A stretch of DNA of 7,342 nt from an uncultured Eubacteriales bacterium (GTDB lineage: Bacteria; Bacillota; Clostridia; Oscillospirales; CAG-382): assembly GCA_934444485.1 (NCBI GenBank), contig CAKSCN010000128.1:1-7342 (forward strand), in the 5' to 3' direction. Below the pieces are notes generated by a model. It was given only the letters and a program-made list of their open reading frames with translations. It was not told the origin of the DNA and searched no databases. The position numbers and the translations under genes were made by a program. This document shows positions 1-5,848 of the stretch, piece after piece (position 1 is the stretch's first letter; each line of letters opens with the position of its first letter).

Positions 1-1311
1 GCTTACACCGCCCATTATTTCTTTTATGTCGCGCAGTATGAGATTTCTGTAGTGCGCACTTTCACGCCTTGTGATTCGGTGTTCTGGGCAATAGCACGGC
101 TCGGGGGCAAGAATTGTAAGAACATCGGAGTAGTGTAGGCCGTCAAAACCTACTTTGCGCATTTTTTCTATATTCGGTTTAAAGTATTTTTCGTATGCAA
201 CCTTGGAACAGAGAAAGTGCGCTCTGCCGCCGCTCCACACCGCTTTTTTCATTATACTTCCGTCATGGAGCGTTGTGATGTCTTTCTCGTCCCACGTGTC
301 GGCTATGGTGTAAGCGTCCGTATAGTTGTCGTGAGCGGCAATGCTGTAGCCGTTTTCTTTTGCGTATGCGATAAGCTCACGAAGCTTTTCTTCACCGCCG
401 AGAGATTCTTCAACAGGGAATGCCTGCGGCCATCTGCCGTCGTGACCCTTAATGTTCCAGCCGATAAGTACAAACTCTGCTTTGTCTATTCCCACCTTGC
501 GGAAAGTGTCGATAAGCTCTTTAACCTTGTTAAAGGTCATCGCAACCTTCATTGGCGGCTCGTTTTCAACCGTCTGATATTCGACCGGACTCGGCGCAGG
601 CTTCCACCCGAGACGGAGTCTTACCTGCATTGCATCGAGACTGTAGCCGAGCTTAGGAGATTTAGCGATGCGTTCGGCAAGCGTCGTTATTCCGCATTCG
701 TTCAAAAGATAGTCTCTGTAGTTGTGCGCGATTTTTACATATGTATGCGTACCTTCGTCAACAATAAATCGAACCGTCAGATCTTCGTGAGAGCAAGGCT
801 CATCTTCATATTCTCGGAAACGAAAGACAGGATACGAGCTGTAGTCTCCGTTTTCTCCGATATTTATATCGTATCCGACAAAAGCGTCGTACTGTCCGCT
901 TGTAATAATGCAGGAATACGCCGCATTTTCCGTAATTTGACCGAATGCAGGCATTGTGCCGCCTGTCCAGTGTGCATTGTATATCGCAAGAAGCACGAAT
1001 TCCGTCGGCTCTTTATCCGCAGTGTATTTGATTACCGTTCCCGACTGCCTCGGAAGCAGAATATACCCGTCTTTTCCTGCGCACGCTTTCATCGGTTGAT
1101 AACGAACCGCAATATACCTGATTTTTTTGTCGGCGTCGTTTATGCCGCTGAAGGGGATTTTAACGGTGCAGGTATTTCCGCTTTGAGACAATATAGCTCT
1201 GAATGAGAACTTGCCGTCGGTTACAATTCCGTCCGCATTTGCGGCAAAGGTCTTTCTCTCGCCGTGCATGAATTCGGTTTCAAACGTAAAGTCGTTTATA
1301 CTGTATGTCAT
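1..1311 (-). CDS. Partial cytosolic glycoside hydrolase, GH101/DUF5696-like TIM barrel (3' end outside window)
   Basis: Read on the minus strand, 437 codons run without a stop from ATG (1309-1311) to the window edge, so the C-terminus is missing. The start is set by a GGAGGT Shine-Dalgarno (about 1320-1325), 8 nt upstream. There is no signal peptide. Residues 1-180 look beta-rich, like an N-terminal sandwich domain. From about 195 the protein resembles the catalytic barrel of large clostridial hydrolases annotated as DUF5696 or related to GH101/GH129. Conspicuous motifs are GWNIKGHDGRWP (284-295), HDNYTDAY (327-334), WSGGR (359-363) and GLHYSDVL (391-398). D396 at the end of a predicted strand is a candidate nucleophile by analogy only, and the acid/base residue would lie at or beyond the edge. 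GH101/GH129 enzymes cleave alpha-linked GalNAc, but substrate here is not established. It follows the AraC-HD pair and has its own promoter. A hydrolase fold is fairly sure; the exact family is not. Confidence 0.75.
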   Translation of the reverse strand, partial: MTYSINDFTFETEFMHGERKTFAANADGIVTDGKFSFRAILSQSGNTCTVKIPFSGINDADKKIRYIAVRYQPMKACAGKDGYILLPRQSGTVIKYTADKEPTEFVLLAIYNAHWTGGTMPAFGQITENAAYSCIITSGQYDAFVGYDINIGENGDYSSYPVFRFREYEDEPCSHEDLTVRFIVDEGTHTYVKIAHNYRDYLLNECGITTLAERIAKSPKLGYSLDAMQVRLRLGWKPAPSPVEYQTVENEPPMKVAMTFNKVKELIDTFRKVGIDKAEFVLIGWNIKGHDGRWPQAFPVEESLGGEEKLRELIAYAKENGYSIAAHDNYTDAYTIADTWDEKDITTLHDGSIMKKAVWSGGRAHFLCSKVAYEKYFKPNIEKMRKVGFDGLHYSDVLTILAPEPCYCPEHRITRRESAHYRNLILRDIKEIMGGVS

Positions 1312-1343
1312 AAGCATTTACCTCCGAAGAATGATTCCATGGT

Positions 1344-1372
1344 ATTATACACCGAATAAGGCGGCATGGAAA
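1344..1372 (-). promoter_or_regulatory. Promoter for the GH101/DUF5696-like gene
   Basis: On the minus strand a -35 TTTCCA (1367-1372, 4 of 6 to consensus) is 17 bp from a perfect -10 TATAAT (1344-1349). The start of transcription would be near 1337, giving a leader of about 26 nt before the ATG. The site lies in the 98-nt gap between the HD gene and the hydrolase. No terminator hairpin is visible in that gap, so readthrough from the upstream operon is also possible. Confidence 0.6.
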
Positions 1373-1409
1373 GAGCAAAACAATCAAAGTCTTGTAAATA
1401 TCGGTCAAA

Positions 1410-2069
1410 TTACATAAGCGTCTGCGAGTTTATTACGAGACCGAATTTCAAACCGAGCTTGTCCGCCGCTTTTTTGCAGAGAAGCATACGGTTGAGGAAA
1501 ATCTCAAAATAGTCCATAACGGAGCTGTAGGCGGTGTCTATTTCGAGAGTGAGCGTTATTCCGGTTTTGTCGTCCGACACCGCAAGACAAGCGCTTTTTA
1601 CCGAATAGTTTACTCTGTCGTGAATATCGAAATTAAGAGTGTCGGAGTTGCGCACTCTGCTTCTTCTTACGTCCGATTTATCGGCAAGGATGAGTGCTGC
1701 GGCAACGGCATTGACGGGAACTCCGGTGCCTTCGTCGTGATTACCTATCGCCGTTACGATTGTTGCTATATCCTCTGCCTCAAAGCCGAGATTGTCAAGT
1801 ATTCTGAACGCCATAACTGCGCCGCTCTGGGAATGCTCGGTTCTGTTCACGAGGTTTCCGATATCGTGAAGATATCCGGCGATTTTCGTTATTTCGCAGG
1901 TATGCTCATCGTAACCGAGAGTTTTGAGAATTGCGCTTGCCTCTTCGGCGACCTTGCAGACATGGGCGAAGCTGTGTTCGGTGTATCCGAGGGTTATCAG
2001 GGATTCATCGGCTTTCGTGATATATGTACGAATGGCTTTGTTCTTTTTGAGTTCTTCGTATGAAATCAT
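1410..2069 (-). CDS. HD-domain metal-dependent phosphohydrolase, 219 aa
   Basis: The product is a stand-alone HD-domain protein. Visible metal-site motifs, in order, are H36 in the EHSFAHV segment, HDIG at 68-71, H79, NHDE at 110-113 and the closing ADKSDVRR segment with D130/D133. This is a complete HD signature, so an active phosphohydrolase with a divalent metal centre is likely. The family acts on nucleotides, cyclic dinucleotides or other phosphate esters, and the substrate cannot be told from the sequence. It is soluble, with no signal peptide or membrane segment. The ATG at 2069 has an AAGGAAGG Shine-Dalgarno (2076-2083) 6 nt upstream. It starts 24 nt after the stop of the AraC gene with no promoter between, so the two are probably co-transcribed. 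The region after about residue 140 is less conserved. An HD enzyme inside a glycan regulator operon is slightly unusual, and its role there is unknown. Confidence 0.9.
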   Translation of the reverse strand: MISYEELKKNKAIRTYITKADESLITLGYTEHSFAHVCKVAEEASAILKTLGYDEHTCEITKIAGYLHDIGNLVNRTEHSQSGAVMAFRILDNLGFEAEDIATIVTAIGNHDEGTGVPVNAVAAALILADKSDVRRSRVRNSDTLNFDIHDRVNYSVKSACLAVSDDKTGITLTLEIDTAYSSVMDYFEIFLNRMLLCKKAADKLGLKFGLVINSQTLM

Positions 2070-2093
2070 ATTATACCTTCCTTTACTTGTTTT

Positions 2094-2879
2094 CTAAAAC
2101 CGCTGCTTTTCGGAGAGATGCTTTCTGTATTCCGAGGGAGACATCCCGGTGTGTCTTGAAATGAAACGTGAGAAATACTTGGGATCCGAGAAGCCCGACA
2201 TTGCGGAGATTGCGGCTATGGGACAGTACTCGGAACCGAGAAGCTCGGACGCATAGTCAAGCCGTAACGACGAGGTGTATTCCGAAGGAGAAATGCCCTT
2301 GCACTCGGTAAAGACTCTGCGCAGATAAGCTCCGCTCACCCCGAGAGTGCGGCACAGCTCTGATATCGAAAAGTCGCAGCTGCGGAAGCTTTTACGTATA
2401 ATCGCCGCCGCTTTTTCGGCGCATTCCTCCGCACGTGTTAAAGGGTGATAGGGCTTGTTGTCGCCGCATTCACAGATTTTCCAAAGTATCCCGTAGAATT
2501 GCGACAGCATTTTGTATTCAAAGTGAGGTTCTTTCTCAATGTATGTGTTGAACAGTCCTCCGAAATCTCCGCCGAACTCACACTTGGGTGAAGCTTTTAC
2601 GCAGAAAGGACTGCTGGGAAACACATCGGAAACAAAGTGAATTGCTATGATGTTCTCGCTTTCGTGCTTCGATATGTAGTCAACGCCCTTTGGAATATAG
2701 ACAAGGTCTCCCGTTCCGACTTCAAAATGTGAATCGGCGGAGGTGAAAACCGCATTTCCGTGTATTCTGTATGAAAGCGCACAGAAGTTACGTCTGCGGC
2801 AAATATCCTCGGAAGTGTCCCACGACATATTGAGTACGGAGAGGATTTTAAGGGAGGCGGTATCAAAATTCGGAGTCAT
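2094..2879 (-). CDS. AraC-family transcriptional regulator with N-terminal cupin, 261 aa
   Basis: This is a DNA-binding regulator of the AraC type. Residues about 30-85 form the cupin-like sensing domain, with a GDLVYIPKG turn (57-65), which in this family usually binds a sugar or related ligand. The C-terminus has two helix-turn-helix units. The first is ISELCRTLGVSGAYLRRVF (172-190). The second runs from IAAISAMSGF at about 221 into the family signature SDPKYFSRFISRHTGMSP (231-248). The length is typical. The ATG at 2879 is preceded by a purine-rich AAGGACGGTGAT stretch, and a consensus extended promoter lies at 2922-2950. It is divergent from the GH20 gene and leads the HD gene, so it is the obvious candidate to control both arms and the downstream hydrolase, probably in response to an amino-sugar glycan. 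That regulatory link is inference from position. Confidence 0.93.
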   Translation of the reverse strand: MTPNFDTASLKILSVLNMSWDTSEDICRRRNFCALSYRIHGNAVFTSADSHFEVGTGDLVYIPKGVDYISKHESENIIAIHFVSDVFPSSPFCVKASPKCEFGGDFGGLFNTYIEKEPHFEYKMLSQFYGILWKICECGDNKPYHPLTRAEECAEKAAAIIRKSFRSCDFSISELCRTLGVSGAYLRRVFTECKGISPSEYTSSLRLDYASELLGSEYCPIAAISAMSGFSDPKYFSRFISRHTGMSPSEYRKHLSEKQRF

Positions 2880-2893
2880 TGCAAATCACCGTC

Positions 2894-3035
2894 CTTTGTA
2901 TGATGCAACCGCACAACCGAAATTATATCACTTTGCCGTTTTCTTGTCAACAAAGCATTTGAAATTTTTATGTAAAAGTTGCGAAAAATGCACCTCGGTT
3001 TGCGCTGAGGGGATTTACATTCAAGGCTTTGTATG
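2894..3035. promoter_or_regulatory. Divergent control region with candidate operator repeats
   Basis: Short repeats lie around the two divergent promoters. CTTTGTATG occurs twice in direct orientation (2894-2902 and 3027-3035). The second copy abuts the GH20 -10 and the first is in the regulator leader. CAACCG occurs twice with an 8-bp period (2906-2911, 2914-2919) over the expected regulator start site. TCGGTT followed by a TGCG occurs once on each strand (2995-3003 plus; about 2910-2920 minus, with one extra base). CCTCGG/CTGAGG (2993-2998 and 3005-3010) is an imperfect palindrome just before the GH20 -35. Any of these could be AraC-type sites, but each is short enough to be chance. Confidence 0.3.
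2922..2950 (-). promoter_or_regulatory. Consensus promoter of the AraC-HD operon
   Basis: On the minus strand TTGACA (2945-2950) is separated by 17 bp from TATAAT (2922-2927), and the -10 is extended by TGA directly upstream. All twelve hexamer bases match the sigma-A consensus. Transcription would start near 2915, about 36 nt before the regulator ATG. Confidence 0.85.
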
Positions 3036-3042
3036 CTATTAT
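3014..3042 (+). promoter_or_regulatory. Promoter of the GH20 gene
   Basis: TTTACA (3014-3019) is 17 bp from TATTAT (3037-3042), and the -10 is extended by TGC immediately upstream. Each hexamer differs from consensus at one base. Transcription would start near 3049, about 32 nt before the ATG. The two divergent -35 boxes face away from each other, 63 bp apart. Confidence 0.75.
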
Positions 3043-3080
3043 TTAGGCATAAAGTAAAGTTTCATTCATTGGAGGACGCT

Positions 3081-4532
3081 ATGCAGATTATACCTACGCC
3101 TACGGCCGAAACAGCAAAATGCGGCGAATTCGTTTTGCCGGAGAAGATTTATCTTAAAACAAGAAAAATATCAAACAAGAGCTTTATAAGGCTTGCAAAG
3201 GAATTGACACAGACATTCTTCGGCGGCACGTCTGTGCTTGAAGTTATCGAGACTCCGAGTGTTCCCGACAAAGCGGCAATAATAGACGCCGCAAACAGTG
3301 CCGAAGCGGCAAAGCTTCCGAGTGAACTCAGCCTCGGTGAGAATGAGTATGTTCTCGATATTGAGGCGGACGGCGCAACTATCCTTTTTCGTGATGAAAA
3401 GGCGCTCATTCACGCTTTTATGAGTTTTCTCATGGGCTTTGAGATGAAAACAAAAGGAAGGTACACAGCACCCTGCCGCTTGATTGAGGATCGTCCTTCA
3501 ATAAGCTTCAGAGGCGTACATCTTTGTGTTTTTCCCGAAACAACGCTTGATTTTCTCAAAAAGTGCGTAAGTGTTTGCGGAATGCTCAAGTATACGCACA
3601 TCGTAATTGAATTTTGGGGAACATACAGATACGCCTGTACCGACCTCCTTTCTTGGGATAGTGCCTACACGAAAGAAGAGCTGCTGCCGATTATCGACGA
3701 CATAAGGGGCTTCGGCGCAGAGCCCGTTCCGATGTTGAATTTCCTCGGTCATGCGTCCCAGTCAAGGGTCATGGGCGGCAAGCACGTCACACTCGACAGA
3801 CATCCGGAAGCGGAGTATTTGTTTGAAAACGACGGGTGGACATGGCGTGTTGACGAAAATGAAACACGCGAACTTATCGAAAGTGCGGCAAGAGAGCTGT
3901 GTGAGCTTTTCGGAGAGGGTGAGTATTTCCATTTCGGCTGTGATGAAGTCTATTCGATTATGCAGAGAGACGATCAGGCAGAGTTTCTTGAAAGACATCT
4001 CGGCAGGATTGAAAGGTTCTCGGAAAAGCTCGGCAGACGTCCGCTCATATGGGGCGATATGCTCATAGATTTTGAAAGGGCTTTTGCGGACAGAGGTGCG
4101 AACAAAGAGACACTTGACGGTACTCCCGGACTCGAAACCTATAAGGCTTTGGCGAAGCTCTCGAAGAGACACGTTCTGTGCGATTGGCAGTATTTTATAA
4201 GAACCGGCAGGGCGGTGACTGCGGAACAGTTTACGGAAAAAGGCTTCGATACGCTTCTTTGCCCGTGGACAAGAGGGGACAATATGCGGCTGCTGTGCCG
4301 TGAGGCAGTGCGCCTTAACTGCATGGGTATTCTCATGACGACGTGGCACACGATTATGGAGAATTTCGGTGCGCTTGCTGAGTGTGCCGATTATATGTGG
4401 TCGCCCGACGCTGAAAGCAGGCACTCTGCCTATCAGACGGTATGCGCCACGCTTGTTCGTAAACTCGTTCCGTCAAAGGACTATGCCTCGTCCGGTTGGC
4501 AGGCAAATCAGCTTACGTTTAACAGATACTGA
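3081..4532 (+). CDS. GH20 beta-N-acetylhexosaminidase-like enzyme, cytosolic, 483 aa
   Basis: This enzyme should remove terminal beta-linked GlcNAc or GalNAc by the GH20 substrate-assisted mechanism. Residues 1-135 fit the small N-terminal GH20b-type domain, ending at RLIEDRPS. The barrel begins at FRGVHL (143-148), where R144 matches the substrate-binding arginine. FLGHASQSR (221-229) corresponds to the family's PGH loop. FHFGCDEV (283-290) carries the catalytic Asp-Glu pair D288/E289. Active-site tryptophans are likely in IWGDM (W324), CDWQYF (W369) and TTWHT (W422). The usual HIGGDEV has Cys in place of the second Gly, and the usual LD.aR segment after RG is replaced by LCVFPE, so it belongs to a divergent subgroup. 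No signal peptide is present, so the substrate is presumably imported. ATG 3081 is chosen because GGAGG (3071-3075) sits 5 nt upstream; an in-frame TTG at 3033 lies within the promoter. Confidence 0.88.
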   Translation: MQIIPTPTAETAKCGEFVLPEKIYLKTRKISNKSFIRLAKELTQTFFGGTSVLEVIETPSVPDKAAIIDAANSAEAAKLPSELSLGENEYVLDIEADGATILFRDEKALIHAFMSFLMGFEMKTKGRYTAPCRLIEDRPSISFRGVHLCVFPETTLDFLKKCVSVCGMLKYTHIVIEFWGTYRYACTDLLSWDSAYTKEELLPIIDDIRGFGAEPVPMLNFLGHASQSRVMGGKHVTLDRHPEAEYLFENDGWTWRVDENETRELIESAARELCELFGEGEYFHFGCDEVYSIMQRDDQAEFLERHLGRIERFSEKLGRRPLIWGDMLIDFERAFADRGANKETLDGTPGLETYKALAKLSKRHVLCDWQYFIRTGRAVTAEQFTEKGFDTLLCPWTRGDNMRLLCREAVRLNCMGILMTTWHTIMENFGALAECADYMWSPDAESRHSAYQTVCATLVRKLVPSKDYASSGWQANQLTFNRY

Positions 4533-4542
4533 TATGGCGTGC

Positions 4543-4579
4543 AACGGAGAGCGGTTCTGCTGTTCTCCGTTTAATTTTT
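4543..4579 (+). terminator. Intrinsic terminator after GH20
   Basis: AACGGAGA (4543-4550) pairs perfectly with TCTCCGTT (4564-4571). The stem can be extended inward by G-C and G-U pairs to a short TTCTG loop. A TAATTTTT tract follows. It begins 10 nt after the GH20 stop and separates that gene from the next unit. Confidence 0.8.
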
Positions 4580-4620
4580 GTGCGATTGTTTTCCAAAATG
4601 TAAATGTTTATAATCCGATA

Positions 4621-4649
4621 TTGACAAACTAACGGGAATTAGTTATAAT
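4621..4649 (+). promoter_or_regulatory. Perfect-consensus promoter of the leader RNA / RNHCP operon
   Basis: TTGACA (4621-4626), a 17-bp spacer, and TATAAT (4644-4649) match the sigma-A consensus at all twelve positions. Transcription would start near 4656. No comparable hexamer pair was seen between here and the RNHCP ATG, so a leader of about 200 nt is expected. Confidence 0.88.
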
Positions 4650-4736
4650 TGAAGCACATGGGGAAATGTGCTAAAGCACGGACTCTGTGTAATATTACGC
4701 ATAATTTTGCGTTACGAAAAGAAAGGAGAATACTTT

Positions 4737-4790
4737 TTGAAGTATAGTATTAACGTGGAGTGTGCAGTCAACCGGGAGGTTGGCAGGTAA
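4737..4790 (+). CDS. Possible 17-residue upstream ORF (leader peptide)
   Basis: TTG at 4737 is preceded by a good AAAGGAG Shine-Dalgarno (4722-4728) with an 8-nt spacer. It opens a frame encoding MKYSINVECAVNREVGR and ends at TAA (4788-4790). The start codon lies in the loop of the ATACTT/AAGTAT hairpin. The last codons run through CCGGGAGG, the 5' strand of the main leader hairpin. The peptide shows no run of a single amino acid like classical attenuators. I do not recognise it. The strong SD and correct spacing are the main support, and the small size means it could be chance. Confidence 0.4.
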   Translation: MKYSINVECAVNREVGR

Positions 4791-4810
4791 CACCGAATAA
4801 GGTTCCGCCG

Positions 4811-4850
4811 TCCTCCCGGAATGGCATTGCTACTTGTACATTCAGGAGGA
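4811..4850 (+). promoter_or_regulatory. RNHCP Shine-Dalgarno and candidate anti-SD
   Basis: AGGAGG (4844-4849) is 8 nt from the RNHCP ATG. Upstream, TCCTCC (4811-4816) is perfectly complementary to GGAGGA (4845-4850), with a further G-U pair (4810/4851). TCCTCC is also the 3' strand of the main leader hairpin, paired with GGGAGG at 4774-4779. The two pairings exclude each other, which is the layout of a translational switch. Confidence 0.45.
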
Positions 4851-4857
4851 TAATATA

Positions 4858-5283
4858 ATGAACCGAGAAAATAAAAAGAAATCGTTTGAAAACGGATACT
4901 ACAAGACACATAAATGCAACGACAGTTTTGACTGCAAAGTATGCGGAAGACTCGTCACTCCGACAGGTGCCGGAACCGATCACAGAAACCATTGCCCAAA
5001 CTGCCTTTCGAGTTTGCACGTTGACGATGAACCCGGAGACCGTGCTTCCGAATGCGGAGGGATTATGGAACCCGTTGCGGTTTGGGTGAGAAAAGGCGGC
5101 GAATGGGCGATCATTCACAGATGTCGCAGATGCGGAAAGCTGTCGTCAAACCGAATTGCGGCGGACGATAACCCTATGAAGCTTATGAGCGTTGCGATGA
5201 GACCGCTGTGCGAACCGCCGTTCCCGATAGAGCGTATAGAAGAACTTACGGCTCTTATGGGCGGTGAGGGCAGTGTGCGGTAG
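4858..5283 (+). CDS. RNHCP-domain zinc-ribbon protein, 141 aa
   Basis: The protein carries the RNHCP family signature: CKVCG (26-30), RNHCPNCLSSLHVD (43-56), the PGDR segment (59-62) and C66. A second ribbon half, HRCRRCGKLSSNRIAADDN (88-105... with C89 and C92), completes the usual layout. The paired Cys-x2-Cys knuckles (C26/C29, C46/C49, C89/C92) should bind zinc. The N-terminus is basic. The family is widespread in bacteria but has no established function that I know; a nucleic-acid-binding role is only suggested by the fold type. ATG 4858 is chosen over an in-frame TTG at 4834 because AGGAGG (4844-4849) is well placed for it. The gene has a long structured leader. It is followed after 32 nt by the P-loop kinase gene, so the two form a likely operon. 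Confidence 0.9.
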   Translation: MNRENKKKSFENGYYKTHKCNDSFDCKVCGRLVTPTGAGTDHRNHCPNCLSSLHVDDEPGDRASECGGIMEPVAVWVRKGGEWAIIHRCRRCGKLSSNRIAADDNPMKLMSVAMRPLCEPPFPIERIEELTALMGGEGSVR

Positions 5284-5315
5284 AACGGAAGCCGTTTGCC
5301 GAGGAAGGAGAACGA

Positions 5316-5825
5316 GTGAAAAAGCTTATATTTGTGAACGGAACTATGGGAGTCGGCAAGACCGAAACCTGCCGTTATCTCAAAAAGCTGCTTGCGCCCT
5401 CCGTGTTTCTTGACGGCGATTGGTGTTGGGATATGGAACCGTTTACGGTAGATGACGCCACAAAAGCGATGGTGATTGACAACATTTCGCATCTCTTGAA
5501 CGGCTTTCTTTCGTGCCCCGATTTTGAAAATATTGTTTTCTGTTGGGTAATGCACGAGAAGTCGATTGTGGATGATATCCTTGAAAGAATCGATTCGGCA
5601 AGGTACGACAAATTCTTCCTATTTACGCTTGTTGCTTCCGAAGAGGCTCTTGTTGCAAGGTTGAGAAAAGACATTTCCGAAGGCAGGAGAAAGCCGGACG
5701 TAATTGGCAGAAGCCTTGAGAGGGCGTCGCATTACAGGTTTGCAGACAGTGTTAAAGTTGACGTTACAAAAATCACCGCCGAAGAAGCCGCCTTGGTAAT
5801 TGCCGATGCGGTGAACGGTGATTGA
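5316..5825 (+). CDS. Small P-loop NTPase, AAA_33/nucleotide-kinase-like, 169 aa
   Basis: This is a single-domain P-loop kinase-type protein. A first beta-strand KLIFVNG leads into the Walker A GTMGVGKT (9-16). LDGDWCWDM (32-40), with D33 and D35, fits the phosphoryl-acceptor or metal site seen after strand 2 in small kinases. IVFCWVMH (73-80) is a hydrophobic strand in the middle of the domain. Residues about 114-140 form an Arg-rich lid (R115, R117, R124, R125, R132). The VDVTKITAEEAA ending is common in AAA_33 proteins. The acceptor is unknown; candidates are a nucleoside, sugar or small metabolite. A GTG start at 5316 is used, with AAGGAG (5305-5310) 5 nt upstream. It lies 32 nt after the RNHCP gene and before a strong terminator, so it is the last gene of that unit. 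Confidence 0.85.
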   Translation: MKKLIFVNGTMGVGKTETCRYLKKLLAPSVFLDGDWCWDMEPFTVDDATKAMVIDNISHLLNGFLSCPDFENIVFCWVMHEKSIVDDILERIDSARYDKFFLFTLVASEEALVARLRKDISEGRRKPDVIGRSLERASHYRFADSVKVDVTKITAEEAALVIADAVNGD

Positions 5826-5848
5826 TCGATTTTGTTTTATTGCGTATG

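Larger units (their letters stand above)
4656..4857 (+). ncRNA. Candidate structured 5' leader RNA upstream of RNHCP gene
   Basis: The leader folds on inspection into several elements. At the 5' end CACAT/ATGTG (4655-4659 with 4666-4670) competes with GTGC-TAAA-GCAC (4668-4679). A weak stem joins GTAA/TTAC and CGC/GCG (4689-4715). ATACTT-tttg-AAGTAT (4730-4745) holds the uORF start in its loop. The main domain is a long interrupted hairpin. It has GTGCAGT (4762-4768) with ATTGC-T-AC (4826-4833), then CCGGGAGG (4772-4779) with CCTCCCGG (4812-4819), then GGC/GCC, GG/CC and AA..CC/GGTT, around a GAATAA loop. No U-run follows, so it is not a terminator. It matches none of the riboswitch classes I can recall, and T-box hallmarks are absent. 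Covariation is needed to prove the structure. Confidence 0.55.

Noticed and set aside
217..1206. 329-codon open frame on the plus strand
   Set aside because: It is antisense to the hydrolase. The minus frame has recognisable motifs, an SD and a promoter, whereas this translation is Arg/Val/Phe-rich, without family resemblance.
1620..2063. 147-codon plus-strand frame
   Set aside because: Antisense shadow of the HD-domain gene, whose HD motifs and SD are clear.
2955..2991. GCATTT/AAATGC inverted repeat between the divergent promoters
   Set aside because: Only 6 bp with a 25-nt gap in A/T-rich sequence; easily chance.
3033..3080. Upstream TTG start for the GH20 gene
   Set aside because: It overlaps the -10 box, and GGAGG at 3071-3075 serves ATG 3081.
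3762..4424. 220-codon minus-strand frame
   Set aside because: Antisense to the GH20 barrel, including the catalytic Asp-Glu; no ribosome binding site or family features.
4772..4819. Intrinsic terminator formed by the CCGGGAGG/CCTCCCGG hairpin
   Set aside because: No U-tract follows; the sequence after it is AATGGCATTGC.
4821..4853. Ten-residue ATG frame just before the RNHCP gene
   Set aside because: No Shine-Dalgarno of its own; it lies within the hairpin's 3' side and is explained by chance.
4656..4857. T-box riboswitch
   Set aside because: No recognisable T-box antiterminator sequence and no terminator; the downstream gene is not an amino-acid gene or tRNA synthetase.
4834..4857. Upstream TTG start for the RNHCP protein
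   Set aside because: The AGGAGG site lies inside that extension and is correctly spaced for the ATG at 4858.
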